Assembly (NCBI GenBank): GCA_032717465.1
Contig: CM064657.1
Span: forward strand, 23,583,848-23,647,847
Direction of reading: 5' to 3'
Source of the DNA: Coenobita brevimanus
Taxonomy: Eukaryota; Arthropoda; Malacostraca; Decapoda; Coenobitidae
Length of the DNA: 64,000 nt
Shown here: positions 37,120 to 49,207 of the stretch, one piece after another
Layout: every line of letters begins with the position of its first letter
How positions within the stretch are numbered: the stretch's first letter is position 1
Translations under genes and position numbers: made by a program
The notes under the pieces: generated by a model
The model's input: only the letters and a program-made list of their open reading frames with translations
Database searches by the model: none
Told to the model about the DNA's origin: nothing

Positions 37120-37655
37120 CTATTCACTACGAAAGTTTATTTTTGCTGACACTTGTTGATTTTGGCCGACCTGGGCGAGAGTTTTCGAAGTGAAGGCTAT
37201 TCGAGAGTTTTCGATGTGAAGGTTATATGCATTTTCATTAACCCCTTCATTACGAAAGATCTCCCTGAAAATGAATAACAGTCGTGAGATAGTTGCTGGA
37301 ATAATATATAAACAGCTACGTCACCCGGGTGAAGAGGTTAAATCATAAACGTCCATGAAATTTATCGATTTAAGACCAGACAAATTTAGCCATTCTCTGC
37401 AGCACTAACCTAAACAGTATGAGGACGTACAATATTTCATATTTTCTATTTGCTGCTGCCCAACGATTTTAATGTATTTAGGAAACACTTTTCGAGCAGC
37501 AGATGTTTAACACAGACTTAATTAATCTCGTTCATTACTATGGCGATCACTAATGCAAATACTGTCGTCTGGCAGCGGTAAAATATAACGTCCACTGGGT
37601 GAAGGGATTTGTCAAATTCATCAATAACATTCGTTAGATAATTAAGGAGCATAGA
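37120..37655. repeat. Degenerate dispersed repeat, several copies
   Basis: CATTAACCCCTTCATTACGA (37236-37255) with CTCCCTGAAAATGAATAACA, plus looser copies near 37121, 37445 and 37555. Confidence 0.5.
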
Positions 37656-37689
37656 ACATGGGTAATGCCGTTAATATTATCATTATGCT

Positions 37690-37855
<166 letters not shown>

Positions 37856-37961
37856 AAAGGCTTTATGGCTGAGATACGCCTAGACGCAAGACAAATTTAT
37901 TAACTGTCGGTACGATGACGTATACATATTTCGCTAACACCAACCATTTTATTCGGCTGTC

Positions 37962-38192
37962 GCAGCGGTGGCCAAGTGGTCAGCGTTACTGTGTACGAAG
38001 CTGCTGGCCAGCAAGCACCAGGGTTGAGTCCTGGTTTGTGCTGCTGGCACCATGCGACTCAGATGTGCATCGGCACCCTGTGGAGTGGAATGTAATATAA
38101 ATAGGCATACCTGGAGTAACACCTAGAGGTACTTTGTGGAAACCTGTATAATGCAGTAGCCTTGTACCCCAGGACAGTGGGTGTATAACTCA
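37962..38192 (+). mobile_element. tRNA-derived SINE
   Basis: A box GCAGCGGTGGCCAAGTGG near 37963 and B box GGTTGAGTCC near 38022 are followed by a non-tRNA body of about 160 bp. It sits next to a dispersed-repeat copy (CACCAACCATTTTATTCGG at 37938-37956). The 3' end is uncertain. Confidence 0.68.
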
Positions 38193-39131
38193 CCACAGAC
38201 TCAAAGATCTAAGTTACGGCGATGAATACCTGGGATAAGCTCCTCACGACGTCTGCCCCCACCCTTACCTTGATTGTTATGACAGGCCAGTCGAACTTTT
38301 TTTTTTTTTCTAATTCGTGCAGCCGCTAGACGATGTGACTGACCTAAAGTCAGAGTAAGTGACACGGTGAAGCAAAGAAGACAGATAACTGCCTCCACTC
38401 TCTTGCTTGCTTCTGTCTGTTGTACGAAACTGCCTAGTGACATTAGGCTAGACCACAAAGACAGTCCTTTTACATTTGGAGGAGCCTAACCGCGGGCCAC
38501 TATACCTCTGAGGGAGTATAATGGGATTATCTTTTATCGCTTTTGTACTTTGCGTTGATCCATTATCTGTCTGTTATCCAGTCTTTTTTTTTTTTTTTTT
38601 TTTTTAAACACCATGTGGAGCGTAAGGGCCGGGGATTGGCTACTGAGTCCCGACACTGAAGGCGATGATGATTAGCCTCGCCTGCCCCTGTCTGACATTA
38701 CCTGACCAGTATACCTCGTCCATTCTTCGGATGTAAACTCCAGTGGGTTCCATCCAACTGGAACACCCTGATTTGTATCTTACTTTAATTTCGTTTACAA
38801 GCGGGAAATGCAAAAACTTAAAATGCAGTGTCGACAGTCAACAGAGCAAAGCAGTCCAGATTATCCACTTCCACTCCTTTCTTTCTTTCATTCTTCATCC
38901 TTCTCTCAGAGAATAAGTACTGGGTCCCAGGCAGGCAAGAACGATGATTGCAGCGGCAGTGCTTCATATTACCTGTACGTGTGCACCGGTAACGAGGGTT
39001 AATGACTGTCCTACCAATCGGGTTGACTCAGGTACTGATGATATTGATCTGAACCGATACCAATTTTAATCTGAACTCTGCCCCATTACCTGCCAGAGTA
39101 TCAGAACGGGTTTCCCTCAGATGTGGCCTTG

Positions 39132-39133
<2 letters not shown>
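38193..39133. other. No recognised gene; possible retroposon end
   Basis: A 22-bp T run (38585-38606) followed by a C/G-rich stretch to about 38770 may be the poly-A end of a minus-strand retroposon. Nothing else is recognisable. Confidence 0.35.

Positions 39134-39169
<36 letters not shown>
39134..39169. repeat. (GA)n microsatellite
   Basis: A short pure GA run. Confidence 0.93.
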
Positions 39170-39171
<2 letters not shown>

Positions 39172-40469
39172 AAAAAGGCAGAAGTATCATAACCCCCTCG
39201 TGGCCGGACCAGCTGTTTTATTCTAGTCCCTCTAACACCAGTCGATGTTATTCTGCTGTGGGTGAGTCACAAGAGCCTGATTGTTAATATTGGTGTTCTG
39301 ATGAGGCCAACTATTGTATTGTATTCCCGTTGACACCAGAGGCTTTTATTCAGCTGAGAGTGAATCGTCGGAGCCTGAGAATGTTAACGCCTTTAATCCT
39401 TTATGACGTATTTTTATTCCTAGTATCCCCAGACGATTTTACTAAGTGTAGGATAGACCTTGGAGCTGGATGGGTTTAGGTATAGACTTCGTTAACTCCT
39501 TGGCTGCCAGGCGTGTCCCCCCCCCCCCAAAAAAAAAAAAAAAAAAAAAAAAAGGTTGTCTGTAGATACCAGGAACAAGATAAAAATTGTTTACTAAATG
39601 TAGGGATTAATGGGTTTGTAGGTATGTGGAAACAGGTAGTAAATGAAATTGCTGAGATAAACCCTACTACATGGTGGCGTCTTTCAGTTTATTTGTGCCA
39701 AGTCCAGAAGTTTGTACTCAGAAATTAACTTTCATAATGAAAGGGTTCGAGACAACCTCCAATAGCCCCTTCAGCTGGAGACGTCTTTCCTGTAGCTACA
39801 TAAATACGTCTGTCGTGGGGGAGAATCAATCAGAAAGAGATCCTCGGGCTGAATTGGTAATTGTTGCAATAAATCTGGCACAGTGGATTGTAAAACCTGG
39901 ATCTGTATTTGACAGTTATACAAACAGCGTATATCAAAAGGTGTATCATTTAGTTACTCACACATGCCCCCGGCAGCTCTAGTATTCAATTACATCTAAT
40001 GCCAAATGATTTTATCGAGCTCAATGGGGCAAAGGACCCTGGGAATGTTGATACTGGTACCACTGACCCTCTCATGGTCGGGATAACTATGGTATTCTGT
40101 TCTTGATACAGCCAGACGATTTTATTGTTCTGAAAGTATAAAAGCCTCATTGTGTTATTTTAGTGGTAATGTCCTAATGCTTCACCCTAGGGCCAGGAGT
40201 TGATTGTGTAAAGTAATAACCAGAGGTACATCGCATAACATATCCATCCGATTTATAGGGTTAATGACGCTCCTATTTTGACTCATTCAGGCCCATGACG
40301 TATTTTTTCCATTGTTGTTCTTGATTCCAAACGATTTTGTGTCCACTTGTAGAACACCTCAGTTGTGAAGGAGTTAATGAAGGTATAATCCTTCCACAAC
40401 TAAAAGTCTGTCCTAAGCTGAATAAAATTGTGTTGGGATCTCAAGAATTTAATAAATAAAAACTAAAAT
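39170..40469. repeat. Degenerate dispersed repeat in near-tandem array, about 100-bp spacing
   Basis: Variants of CCAGACGATTTTATTCAGCT occur near 39237, 39337, 39430, 39998, 40108 and 40320, mostly in one orientation. GAAGG(G/A)(G/T)TTAATG-like ends lie between them. The first three are about 95-100 bp apart, so this may be a decayed satellite array. A C-run/A-run at 39519-39553 interrupts it. Confidence 0.6.
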
Positions 40470-40535
40470 AAGGTGACCAAGGCCGACGCATGCAAGCATA
40501 TGAGAACCTTTATAAACGATACGATTTGTCACCGA
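40470..40535 (+). mobile_element. LINE A 3'-terminal fragment
   Basis: AGGTGACCAAGGCCGACGCA then TGCAAGCAT, AACCTTTATAAACGA and CACCG match the LINE A stop and 3' UTR at 2935-3003 with few substitutions. It is a strongly 5'-truncated copy. Confidence 0.8.
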
Positions 40536-41786
40536 ACTGAAGGGTTAATGGAACGAAGAGAAATAGTGAAAAGTTTCAAGTTGACCTCTGAGTTGCGAAT
40601 TATCTCCTTTTTAGTTTATTTTAGATAACGTCAATCGATTTTGCAATGCTAAAGAAACGCGTGGGACACTAGCAGTGCTAAAAACGGTCTCAGTTTAACG
40701 TTTGGCTCAAATATAAAGAAATTGCTTTATTCGAGTGTACAATGAAATACACATTCACCACTGACAGAGAGATCATAAATTCAATTGAGTTAACCCCATA
40801 AACCAGACGACTGTTAATTTATTCTTGCAAATTCCAGAATATCTTAGTAAACTTAAGAAAGGCATCTCGTATAGTTGAGGTTAATGAGGGCAGTTTCTAA
40901 CTCATGTTCAAAAAATCAGTTTCAAGGAGAATAAAATCATCTGGCGGCAACGAGAATCATTAATTAAATAAATAAAACGACATACCCGAGTTGAAGCGAG
41001 TTTATTATTTGTCCATATTTCAGACATAGAGTAGCGGCCGTAATATCGATCCACTCGAGAACGATAGACAGCTAGACATTGGGCACTGAATTTTGAAACT
41101 TAATGATAGCCTGCGATATTCGGAGACCAACAAGCTTTCCTGGATATCCTTTAAGAGATTCAGTTTTGTTCAGCTAAAAGTTATCATCACTGTCTGCAGG
41201 TGTACCGCATCACACGGCAACGACAACAGTATTAGAAACAAGAAACTGACTCAGTGTGGTGACTTTAACAATATTTTACTCTTGCTAACACTTGACCAGA
41301 TAGATTTTTTTGAACTAGAGAAGTTGATATAGCTTTCATTAACCCCTTCACAACGAGAGTCCCTCCCTAAATTGAAGAAAATCGTTTGGCGAGAGCAATA
41401 GTAAAAGAAAAAAAATTCATAGTACTGAAGGGATTAAAATCATACAAAATAAATCAAGGCCTGCACTTAGTTCACTCCCACCTCACCCCTCCGCTCCCAT
41501 CACCCCAGAAAGAAAATCGAGAATTGACCCTTTCACTTAGAACCGTGTCATTCTTCATAACAGTTTCGCCTCTTCAGAACGACGACACCACTTATTATTC
41601 GAGCCACTGGCAGATAATTTTATTATGATTAGGAGATACGTCTACTAGTGAAAGGACTAAAGACACGACCAATACTCCATTATTACAGGGACTTCTTTTC
41701 ACATCATATTTAGTTCTGCCAGACTAGTTAATTGTCCTGTTGAGGGTCTCTTGTAAGACAAATCAGAACGAAAATATTTGTAATAA
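40536..41786. other. No recognised gene; scattered dispersed-repeat copies
   Basis: Copies lie near 40790, 40935 (ATCATCTGGCGGCAACGAGA) and 41339 (TTAACCCCTTCACAACGAGA). ORFs at 41093-41332 and 41386-41628 have no domain. Confidence 0.4.
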
Positions 41787-42686
41787 AGATGTGCAGTTTC
41801 CTCCTGTGCATTCAAAGAAAACTTGGAAAGTCCATGCCCAATCCTGCTATATGCCTGCTGATTTCGTTGAAATCTATGTTTTTAGTATCCCCTATTTCTG
41901 ATCGTTTTCATTTTTGGGAGGGGGCTGACCCTCTCCAAGAACAACTGAGGGAGTCATGCTCCTCAAATATTGCATTAAGATAACAGTAAACTTTACCAGA
42001 TATACTAAGATATCAAGGTCATATCTTCCCTCTGTTTACTATTTCTAAGAATTTTTAATTTGGTGAGGGGGCTGACCCCCTTAAAACTCAGGGGTGGAAA
42101 ACTGCATATTGTGGAAGACCTTCGGAGTAACCAAACGAACTCACCTGGAAAGTTTCATTCGAATCTTTGCTCTACTCGTATTTCTGATCGTTTTTATTTT
42201 CCTGGAGGGGGCTGACCCCCTAGAGTCATTGGGGGGGAGTCACGTTCCCCAACTATCGCCTTACAAATGAGAGTCAATGTACAGCATACACTAAGATATC
42301 AAAGCCGTATCTGCCACCCTCCCTGCGAGCTTGAAATTTGGTGAAGGGGGCTGACCCGCCTCAAAAATCATGGTTGGAAAAGTGTACATAGTGAAAGCCT
42401 TTTGGAGTCACGGAACGAGCTTAGCAAATCTCTCACCATTTTTTTTTTCTTATTTTTTTTAGGGGGGGGGGCGATTGGGCTGACCTCCCAAGAATCATGA
42501 AATGGGTGAAAGTCACACTCGACAAATATCGCATTACGGATTAGGGTACGTTGTACAACATACACTAATGTATCAAAGCCACATCTGCCTTTCATTCATT
42601 GTTTTTGATCATTTATAATTTGGAGAGGGGGGGGGCTGACACAGCTAAAAATAGTGGTTGGAAAACTGTATAATTAAAGTGTAAGA
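41787..42686 (+). repeat. Hairpin-bearing tandem repeat element, copy 2 (longer)
   Basis: It begins like the 16790 copy (GTGCAGTTTCCTCCTGTG). About three units of roughly 280 bp follow, marked by ACTAAGATATCAA (42008, 42291) and CTAATGTATCAAAGCC (42565). Each unit holds up to two GGGGGCTGACCCCC-type hairpins (41919, 42066, 42206, 42345, 42463, 42623), with later ones decayed. ATCATGGTTGGAAAA and GTGGAAGACCTTCGG are shared with copy 1. Confidence 0.72.

Positions 42687-42762
<76 letters not shown>
42687..42762. repeat. (AC)n microsatellite
   Basis: A pure AC run between the hairpin repeat and a SINE. Confidence 0.96.
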
Positions 42763-42764
<2 letters not shown>

Positions 42765-43033
42765 CGCTGGTGCAGTGGTAACGTTCTCGCTTGCCAACTG
42801 GTGGACGGGAGTTCGTGCCTCGCTCAGGTTGCGAAAAGTTTCACTGACGAAGTGGGTGGTTACTGTCCCCCTTGAGCAAAGGGACGGGTGTGTGCGTGTG
42901 TGAAGGTCACAGCCTTGCCCTTAGATCGGACTATATGAGCTCTTAGCTTCCTTCCGGGAGGGTAAAATGCTGACGATCACGACCATCAAGTGATCCTGAC
43001 CGACCCGGTGAATTACACACACACACACACACA
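42763..43033 (+). mobile_element. tRNA-derived SINE ending in (AC)n
   Basis: A box CTGGTGCAGTGGTAACG near 42767 and B box GAGTTCGTGCC near 42810, then a body of about 190 bp containing GTCACAGCCTTGCCC. It ends at (AC)n 43014-43033. Confidence 0.65.
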
Positions 43034-43098
43034 GGCTGAATCGCGCAACGGTATAGGGCGAGTTGCCGAAAATGATACCATCCTGCATCGCGGGATTG

Positions 43099-43142
<44 letters not shown>
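43034..43142 (+). repeat. Microsatellite-bounded 65-bp core, then (AAT)n
   Basis: GCTGAATCGCGCAACGGTAT ... AATGATACCATCCTGCATCG lies between (AC)n and (AAT)n (43099-43142). It matches 17368-17432 and the complement of 37690-37756. Confidence 0.75.
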
Positions 43143-43143
<1 letters not shown>

Positions 43144-43788
43144 TATGCTTCTGGAACTGCTGTTGCTGTGTGTGTAATCTTCTTGAAGTGCCGTTTCTCA
43201 GTGTGTGTACAGTATACATCTTGAGGTATTTTTGCTGTTTGTATATTTATTTGGAGGTGCTATTGCCTGTTATCTAGTGTTTGTAAGGCGCGGTATCGTC
43301 GTCCCTTCTTTGTACTGTTCCAGGCGCTGTTGCCGTGTGTGTAGGCTTTTTGAGGCGCTGTTGATTCTTAAGGGGCTCTCGTAGTGTGTCTACATTTTCA
43401 AGATCCTGTTGTCTCGTGAGTGTATCCTGGATGATGTACTGTTGCATGTCTGTGTACTTTTCGTCACATCATCCTGTCATTTTTCAAATGTAATGTTAGT
43501 TTTGTTTTGGTGTTTGTGAAGGAGATAAGTGTAACCGCATTCAGTTTGTAATAGTAGAATATACCTATTTTATAATGCTTGCATATAGCCTTTTTTTTTT
43601 TCCCCCTCCGAGTTTTCATCTGAGTAAAATCATGTGTGCACAGAAATAGACTATAAAGTTTCATCGTAGTGGAGGGATTAGCCTTCACATTTCGGGAAGT
43701 TTGTTGGTAGTAAGTAAAATTGTCTGGCGGTAGTGAGAGTTAAATAGATAGGCCGTCCCTCCGTTACTAAGGGTTAAAACGAGATAAT

Positions 43789-44256
43789 CTAATATACTAT
43801 AGAAGTAGCCATGTGTGTGTGTGTGTGTATTTTGGACAGCCGAAACTACACATTCAGATCGCACCAAAATTGGCACAAAAATCGCAGAAAATTCGCTGAT
43901 GTGGAAAAACTTGGTCCCATCACGATTGAAGAACTTTACTATATTTAATGAGCGATTAAACTTTGATCAAACACCGCTGCTCCCGGCATGAGTGCGTGAA
44001 ACTAGGGTTGCATTCACCATAGAGTTTTTGATGGCTGTATCTCTAATATACTGTACTATACAGTAGCCGTGTGTCTGGGTGTATTTTGGGCAGCCGAAAC
44101 TACACATTCAAATCGCACCTAAATTGGCAAAAAAAAAAAAAAAAAAAAAAAAAAATCGCTGATGTGAAAAAACCTGGTCCCATCACGATTGAAAATTTTT
44201 TACTATATTTAATGAGCGATCAAATTTTGATTAAAAAAAAAAAAAACTTCACCCCC
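43789..44256 (+). repeat. Two direct copies of a ~200-bp repeat
   Basis: CAGCCGAAACTACACATTCA, GATCGCACC, AAATTGGCA, TCGCTGATGTG, CCCATCACGATTGAA and TTTAATGAGCGAT are shared between 43789-43988 and 44043-44256. The second copy has long A runs (44130-44154, 44234-44246). The 55-bp spacer is unique. Likely one composite mobile unit, type unknown. Confidence 0.8.
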
Positions 44257-44265
44257 GGCGCCCGG

Positions 44266-44350
44266 TCGGTTGCCGTGGCCGAGTGGTTAATATCTCGGAC
44301 TTGCGTGCAGACAACTTGGGTTCCATTCCCGAAGCTGCAAATAACACGAT
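44266..44350 (+). mobile_element. tRNA-like SINE head
   Basis: A box CCGTGGCCGAGTGGTTAA near 44273 and B box GGGTTCCATTCC near 44319, spaced as in a tRNA with a long variable arm. It joins the direct repeat on the left without a gap. It lacks full cloverleaf pairing by eye, so I do not call a functional tRNA. Confidence 0.6.
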
Positions 44351-44424
44351 CAATTGGCTAGCTGCAAAAAAACCAAGTGACAACGTTAGACTAGAACAGC
44401 ACATAAATATGACTCGGATTACCT

Positions 44425-44580
44425 GAAATGATCGCAACGCGCACGCGAAGTGTGAAGAAACGAGTGAGAAGCATTAAGCAACAAGTGCGAAGCACGAAAA
44501 AGCGAGCACGCAGCGCGAGAGCCCTCTGCAGGAGCAAGTGCAAGAGGGCCCAAAGGGCCCACGAGCACTTGTTTCTTAAC
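44425..44580 (+). repeat. GC-rich tract with GCGAAG/GCGAGC units and nested palindromes
   Basis: GCGAAGTGTGAAG, GCGAAGCACGAAAAAGCG and AGCACGCAGCGCGAG recur loosely. CAAGTGCAAGAGGGCCC is followed by AAAGGGCCCACGAGCACTTG, an imperfect palindrome centred on GGGCCCAAAGGGCCC. Composition differs strongly from the AT-rich neighbours. Confidence 0.6.
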
Positions 44581-44703
44581 TTAGGTTGTCGCTAACTCCT
44601 TCCCTAAGAGAGACGTCCCCTAATCTGCTGTAAATTGTGTGGCAGGGGAAAAAATATTAATAATAAGGATAACAGTACTACTACAGCTTTAGTTACAAAT
44701 ATG

Positions 44704-44705
<2 letters not shown>

Positions 44706-44743
<38 letters not shown>

Positions 44744-44770
44744 GTAGTAGTAGTCGTAGTAGTAGTAGTC

Positions 44771-44836
<66 letters not shown>
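44706..44836. repeat. (AAT)n-(AGT)n-(AAT)n compound microsatellite
   Basis: AAT units flank an AGT/CGT-type core. Poly-Asn, Ser and Leu ORFs here are artefacts. Confidence 0.95.
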
Positions 44837-44839
<3 letters not shown>

Positions 44840-45027
44840 CTGTTATCGTAATGGAGGGTTTAACAACACTGGCATAAAGGCTGCCTTTGGGTACCACCGC
44901 TTGATGCCGTGTCAGTTCCTATTTTCAGTCGAAAGGTAACAGAAATTTGAATTACTGATACCGTGAGCGAGACGGAGCGAGGAATTTTCCCTTATTTTTA
45001 TCCTGCTGGGACACCCGTTGAGGGGGT

Positions 45028-45062
<35 letters not shown>

Positions 45063-45884
45063 AGGATAGTAGTGTTTGCTACCATACTGAGTTATACTAT
45101 AGAAGTAAAAGATACAATTTTAGGAGTATAAGGAGGGAGGAAGCATAGGCGAGACAGTGATAATACAACAGACACTTCAGTCTTCTCTCTTCTGTCATGC
45201 TGGTGATTTCAATGCTGGACCAAGGGCGAATCCATTCCCTCCACTAAAAACAAATACTAAATTTGAAGCAAAAGGTCAGACATGAGTCATAACTCGGGAA
45301 CCGGTGGCCCGATTGGACTGAAAATTGTTTTATTCTTCTAGTTAGATCATTTTAACGGTACCTTGCTCTAACAAAAACTGCTCTACGTTGCCCCGTTTTT
45401 GCTGTGTACTATGACAAACAAACAAACATACAGAAATCGGATCATTATAATATAGATGGGAAAACATTAAGATGACGTCAACAGTTCCCAAGAAAAAAAA
45501 AAAAAAAAAGAGGATTATTGTCAGTTGGGCAAGACTTTTATTTCCCTTCGTTACAAAAGTGAGCCTACACCCCTCACTTTCCACCCAAAGGAGGAGGTGG
45601 TTTGTGGCTGGGTAATGGTGGTGGAGGTGGAGGCAGAGGCAGATGAGGGTGGTGTGGATAGTGTGGTGTGACGTATTTTGGCGAGGGTGGTGGGTTGGGG
45701 GGTTGGTGTGGTGTGCTGTAAGGAGGCTGGGATGGAAGTGGTCATTTGGGTTGCAGTGGTTTGGTGAGGATGTGATTCTGGTGTGAGAAAGGTGTGAGGG
45801 GAGATGTGATGTGATATGGTATTGTGGCAAGGTGAAGGTGGTCTGTTTGTGACTGGTAAATGATGGGTTGTTTTGAAGGGTTGT

Positions 45885-46330
45885 GTCAGAAGAGTGTGGT
45901 GAGGGTGGTGTGGGAGGTGTGCTGTGGTGTGGTGAGGGTGGTGTGGGAGGTGTGCTGTGGTGTGGTGAGGGTGGTGTGGGAGTTGTGCAGTGGTGTGGTG
46001 AGGACGGTGTGGGTGTGGTGAGGGTGGTGTGGGAGGTGTGCTGTGGTGTGGTGAGGGTGGTGTGGGAGGTGTGCAGTGGTATAGTGAGGACGGTGTGGGA
46101 GGTGTGCTGTGGTGTGATGAGGGTGGTATGGAGGGTGTGCTGTGGTGTGTTGAGGGTTGTATGGGAGGTGTGCTGTGGTGTGGAAAGTGTGGTATATGAG
46201 GTGTGCCGTGGTGCGATGAAGGTGGTGTGGGAGATATACTACGGTGTGGGTGTGCTGTGGTGGGATGGGTGTGGTGGGGGAGGTGTGCAGTAGTGTAGTG
46301 AGGGTGGTATAGGAGGCGTGCTGTGGTGGG
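45885..46330 (+). repeat. 33-bp minisatellite, about 13 units
   Basis: The unit is GGTGTGGTGAGGGTGG followed by TGTGGGAGGTGTGCTGT, with substitutions. Because 33 is divisible by 3, a 136-codon ORF runs through with an 11-residue periodic peptide; it has no start context or domain that I trust. Confidence 0.9.
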
Positions 46331-46524
46331 ATGACTGTGGTTTTACATGGTTTTACATGAGTGTGCCATGTTTTGTAGCAGCAGTCCTAATAAAATCATG
46401 ATGGAGTGGCGTGGTGGCAAGCTGTGTTATAGACCAGGAGGGTAACGTAATGAAATAACTGAATCTGTATCCATTTTGAACCTTATTTTGAGGTTTTTAG
46501 TACTTTGTCATAAACTTGTTGTGT

Positions 46525-46740
46525 GTTCGATTCCTTGGCAAATGAGAAGTCGGTTGTGCTGTGGTGATATATGCAGCTCGCATCTGGAAGTCCTGGAGTT
46601 CGATTTTCGGGCCAGCCAGACTGTTGAATTAAGAGTATTCCCACCTTGTATCAGTTCATCTAGAAGTTCACTTGGCGTCCAGGCAGTATATTCGATGGTA
46701 GCAGGTCGTATTTAAGGGAAACCTGGAGTCTTGTGAAAAC
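46525..46740 (+). mobile_element. Decayed tRNA-derived SINE
   Basis: GTGCTGTGGTGATATATGC (A-box-like) and GAGTTCGATTTT (B-box-like) lie about 45 bp apart, then GTATTTAAGGGAAACCTGG. Both boxes carry mutations. Confidence 0.45.
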
Positions 46741-46989
46741 TGAATGTATGCCTCGATAACATTCATGTAGTCGGCAGGCATTATTAAGCGTTCTTCATCT
46801 TTTTTATGGAAACTGATGTTGTTGTACTGTGAATACTACAAAATATTTTGGAAGTAAGGTTTTGTGTGCGATATGTTTTCACCATATTCTTGTCTTGTAT
46901 TCTCTGTGTTCAGTGATAAACTTAACTCCATATCCGTCGCTCGTCTTAGAAGTTCGCAACAGGTGTGATATGGTTGGGTAACGACGGCT

Positions 46990-47335
46990 GTAGAAGACCG
47001 AAGCAGAAGGTTGTGGTGTGGAAAGATGAGGACGATTGGTGTGGTAAGGGTGGTGTTATATAATGTGGTTTGAGTGATGTGGTGTGATGAGGGTGTTGTT
47101 GAGTGATGTGATGTGATGAGGGTGTTGTGATGTGGTGTGTGAGGGTGTTGTGATGTGGTGTGATGAGGGTTTTGTGATGTGTCATGAGGGTGTTTGTGAT
47201 GTGGTGTGATGAGGGTGTTGTGATGTAGTGTGAGGAGGATGTTGTGCTGTGGTATGCTGTGGTTGGTGAGGGTTGTGTGGTGCGGTGTGGTGGTAAGGTT
47301 AGTGTGAAATGTGGTGCGGGTTACGACGTCTGGGT
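46990..47335 (+). repeat. Minisatellite of GTGATGTGGTGTGATGAGG-type units
   Basis: TGATGAGGGTGTTGTGATGT recurs with small changes about eight times. Confidence 0.85.
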
Positions 47336-47399
47336 CTGAGGACGATGTGGTGGTAAATGGTGACAAGAGGTCGAGAACGTGAGGGGAAAAATGATGATC

Positions 47400-48240
47400 T
47401 TGGGTGTACTGATGAGAGCACAGTACAGGGAGTGAAATGTCTACTGAGTGATGAAAGTGAAGCGCTTACCCAATGCTGAGAGTGCTGAGTGCTGAGAGTG
47501 ATGTGTTTGCTGAGTGCTGAGAGTTAGTGTTCTTGAATGCATCGTGAAGTGCTTGCTGAAAGAAATGCCTACCGAGGGCGGAGTGTAATGCGTCTGTAAG
47601 TGCTGAAAGCAAAAGTGCTTGGTTGAGCGTTGAGTGAAGTGCTTATTGCGTGCTGAGAGTGAAGTGATTGTTTGGTGCTGAGAGTAAATTTATTCTTGAT
47701 GCTAAGACTGAAGGGCAAGTTGAAGTGTGAGTGATGTGCAGGTTGGGTGCCGAGTGCTGAGAGTGAAGTCCTTGCTGGGCGCTGAGAATGAAATGATTGC
47801 TGAGTGAAGTGATTATTGAATGCTGATAGTAAAGAACTGTCTGAGTACTAAGTGTGAAGTCTTGCTGAGAGCGAAGTGGTTGCTGGAAGTATAGTACTTG
47901 CAGCGAGTGAAGTGGTTGCAGGACGTTTAGAGTAAAATGCGTGCAGTGCTAAGAGTGAAGTGTTTGCTTAGTGCTGAGGTGAAGTACCTGCAGATTGCTG
48001 AGAGGGAGGTTTTGCTGTAAGCGAAGTATTTACTAGGAGCTAAGCGTTTGCAGAGTAAAATGTTTGTTAAGTACTGAGAGTGAAGTGTGACAGCTGAGAG
48101 TGAAGTATCTGTTGAGTGCTGAGAGTGATATGCTTGCTCTGTGTTGAGAATGAACTGTTGAACAGGATGCTTGTTGAGTACTGAATGTGTTTGAAGTGCT
48201 GAGGATGAAGTGGCTGTTGAGTGATTTGATTAAAGTGCTT
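47400..48240 (+). repeat. Degenerate minisatellite of GTGCTGAGAGTGAAGT units
   Basis: Phrases like TGCTGAGAGTGAAGTG and CTTGCTGAGTGCTGAG recur throughout with variable spacing (about 25-30 bp). Confidence 0.8.
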
Positions 48241-48244
48241 GCTG

Positions 48245-48570
48245 AGAGAAAACTAGGGGTGAGTGAAAGGTTGGTAGGTGGAAGGATGGGTGAATGCGTG
48301 GAAGGATGGATGTGTGAATGGATGGACGAATGAGTGGAAGGATAGACGGGTGAATGAAAGAGAGTGTGGAAGGACGGGAAGGAGAAGGGATGGGCAAATG
48401 GGAGAAAGAGTGATCGGGGGAAAGTGCCGGTGAGAGGAAGAGAGTGCTATAAGAATGAGTAGGATGGATGGACGAACGGAAAACCTTGCTGGAAGAATGG
48501 GCGAGTGGTAGGAAGGGCGGGTTGAAATAAGGATAGACGAGATGGAAGGATGGATAGGATAGGCGGGGGA
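48245..48570 (+). repeat. Minisatellite of GGAAGGATGG-type units
   Basis: GGAAGGATGG(A/G)TG and GAATG(A/G) blocks recur irregularly. Confidence 0.7.
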
Positions 48571-48754
48571 GAAAGATGTGCTAGAAGATATAGTCAGGAA
48601 AAATGACAGGTGGGTGGGAGGCAATGCCGCTTGGAGGAAGAGCGGGTTATTTGGGGGTCGGCTGGGTGAGAGGAAATGTGGGTGCGAGGATGGGCTGGCT
48701 GGTGTTTGGGTGTTCCAGGGGTGTGGCGAGATGGTCTCTGCACCTACTTATTTT

Positions 48755-48760
<6 letters not shown>

Positions 48761-48813
<53 letters not shown>
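48761..48813. repeat. (AT)n microsatellite
   Basis: A pure AT run in a T-rich context. Confidence 0.95.
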
Positions 48814-48818
<5 letters not shown>

Positions 48819-49207
48819 TTATTTTATTTTTTTTTGAGGCCCAGGGCGGTCGAGGTGTTTTACTCCCGCCCGCCACCTGCCGTAACGCATAGTTTTTTAA
48901 TCTTTGGCCACGTCCTGGAAAATCATCTTCCGCCATCTTTCCCATCGATGAACACGAAACTGCCCTGAAAAGGATGTGCTGAGTCGAGATCAGGGTAAAT
49001 TTTCAGTGGGACAAAAGGTCATGATGATGATGATGATGACGATGGTGGTGGTGAGTTGAAGGCAAGAGTAGTAAAGCAGGTACAGAAGACTGAATGAGTA
49101 GGCTTGGGATGGGGGAGGGTGATGGAATATGACAAGGATGTTGTAATTTGGACTGTGTGAAAATGTATAACGAGGTTTTCCTTGAGACTGGGTGAAGGGG
49201 GAAGGCG

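Noticed and set aside
44266..44350. A functional tRNA gene
   Set aside because: A and B boxes are present, but I cannot pair a full acceptor stem, and it is fused to repeats; a SINE head fits better. The same applies to the other tRNA-like heads.
45883..46293. 136-aa Gly/Val/Trp/Cys periodic ORF
   Set aside because: It is a by-product of a 33-bp minisatellite whose length is a multiple of three; no start context or domain.
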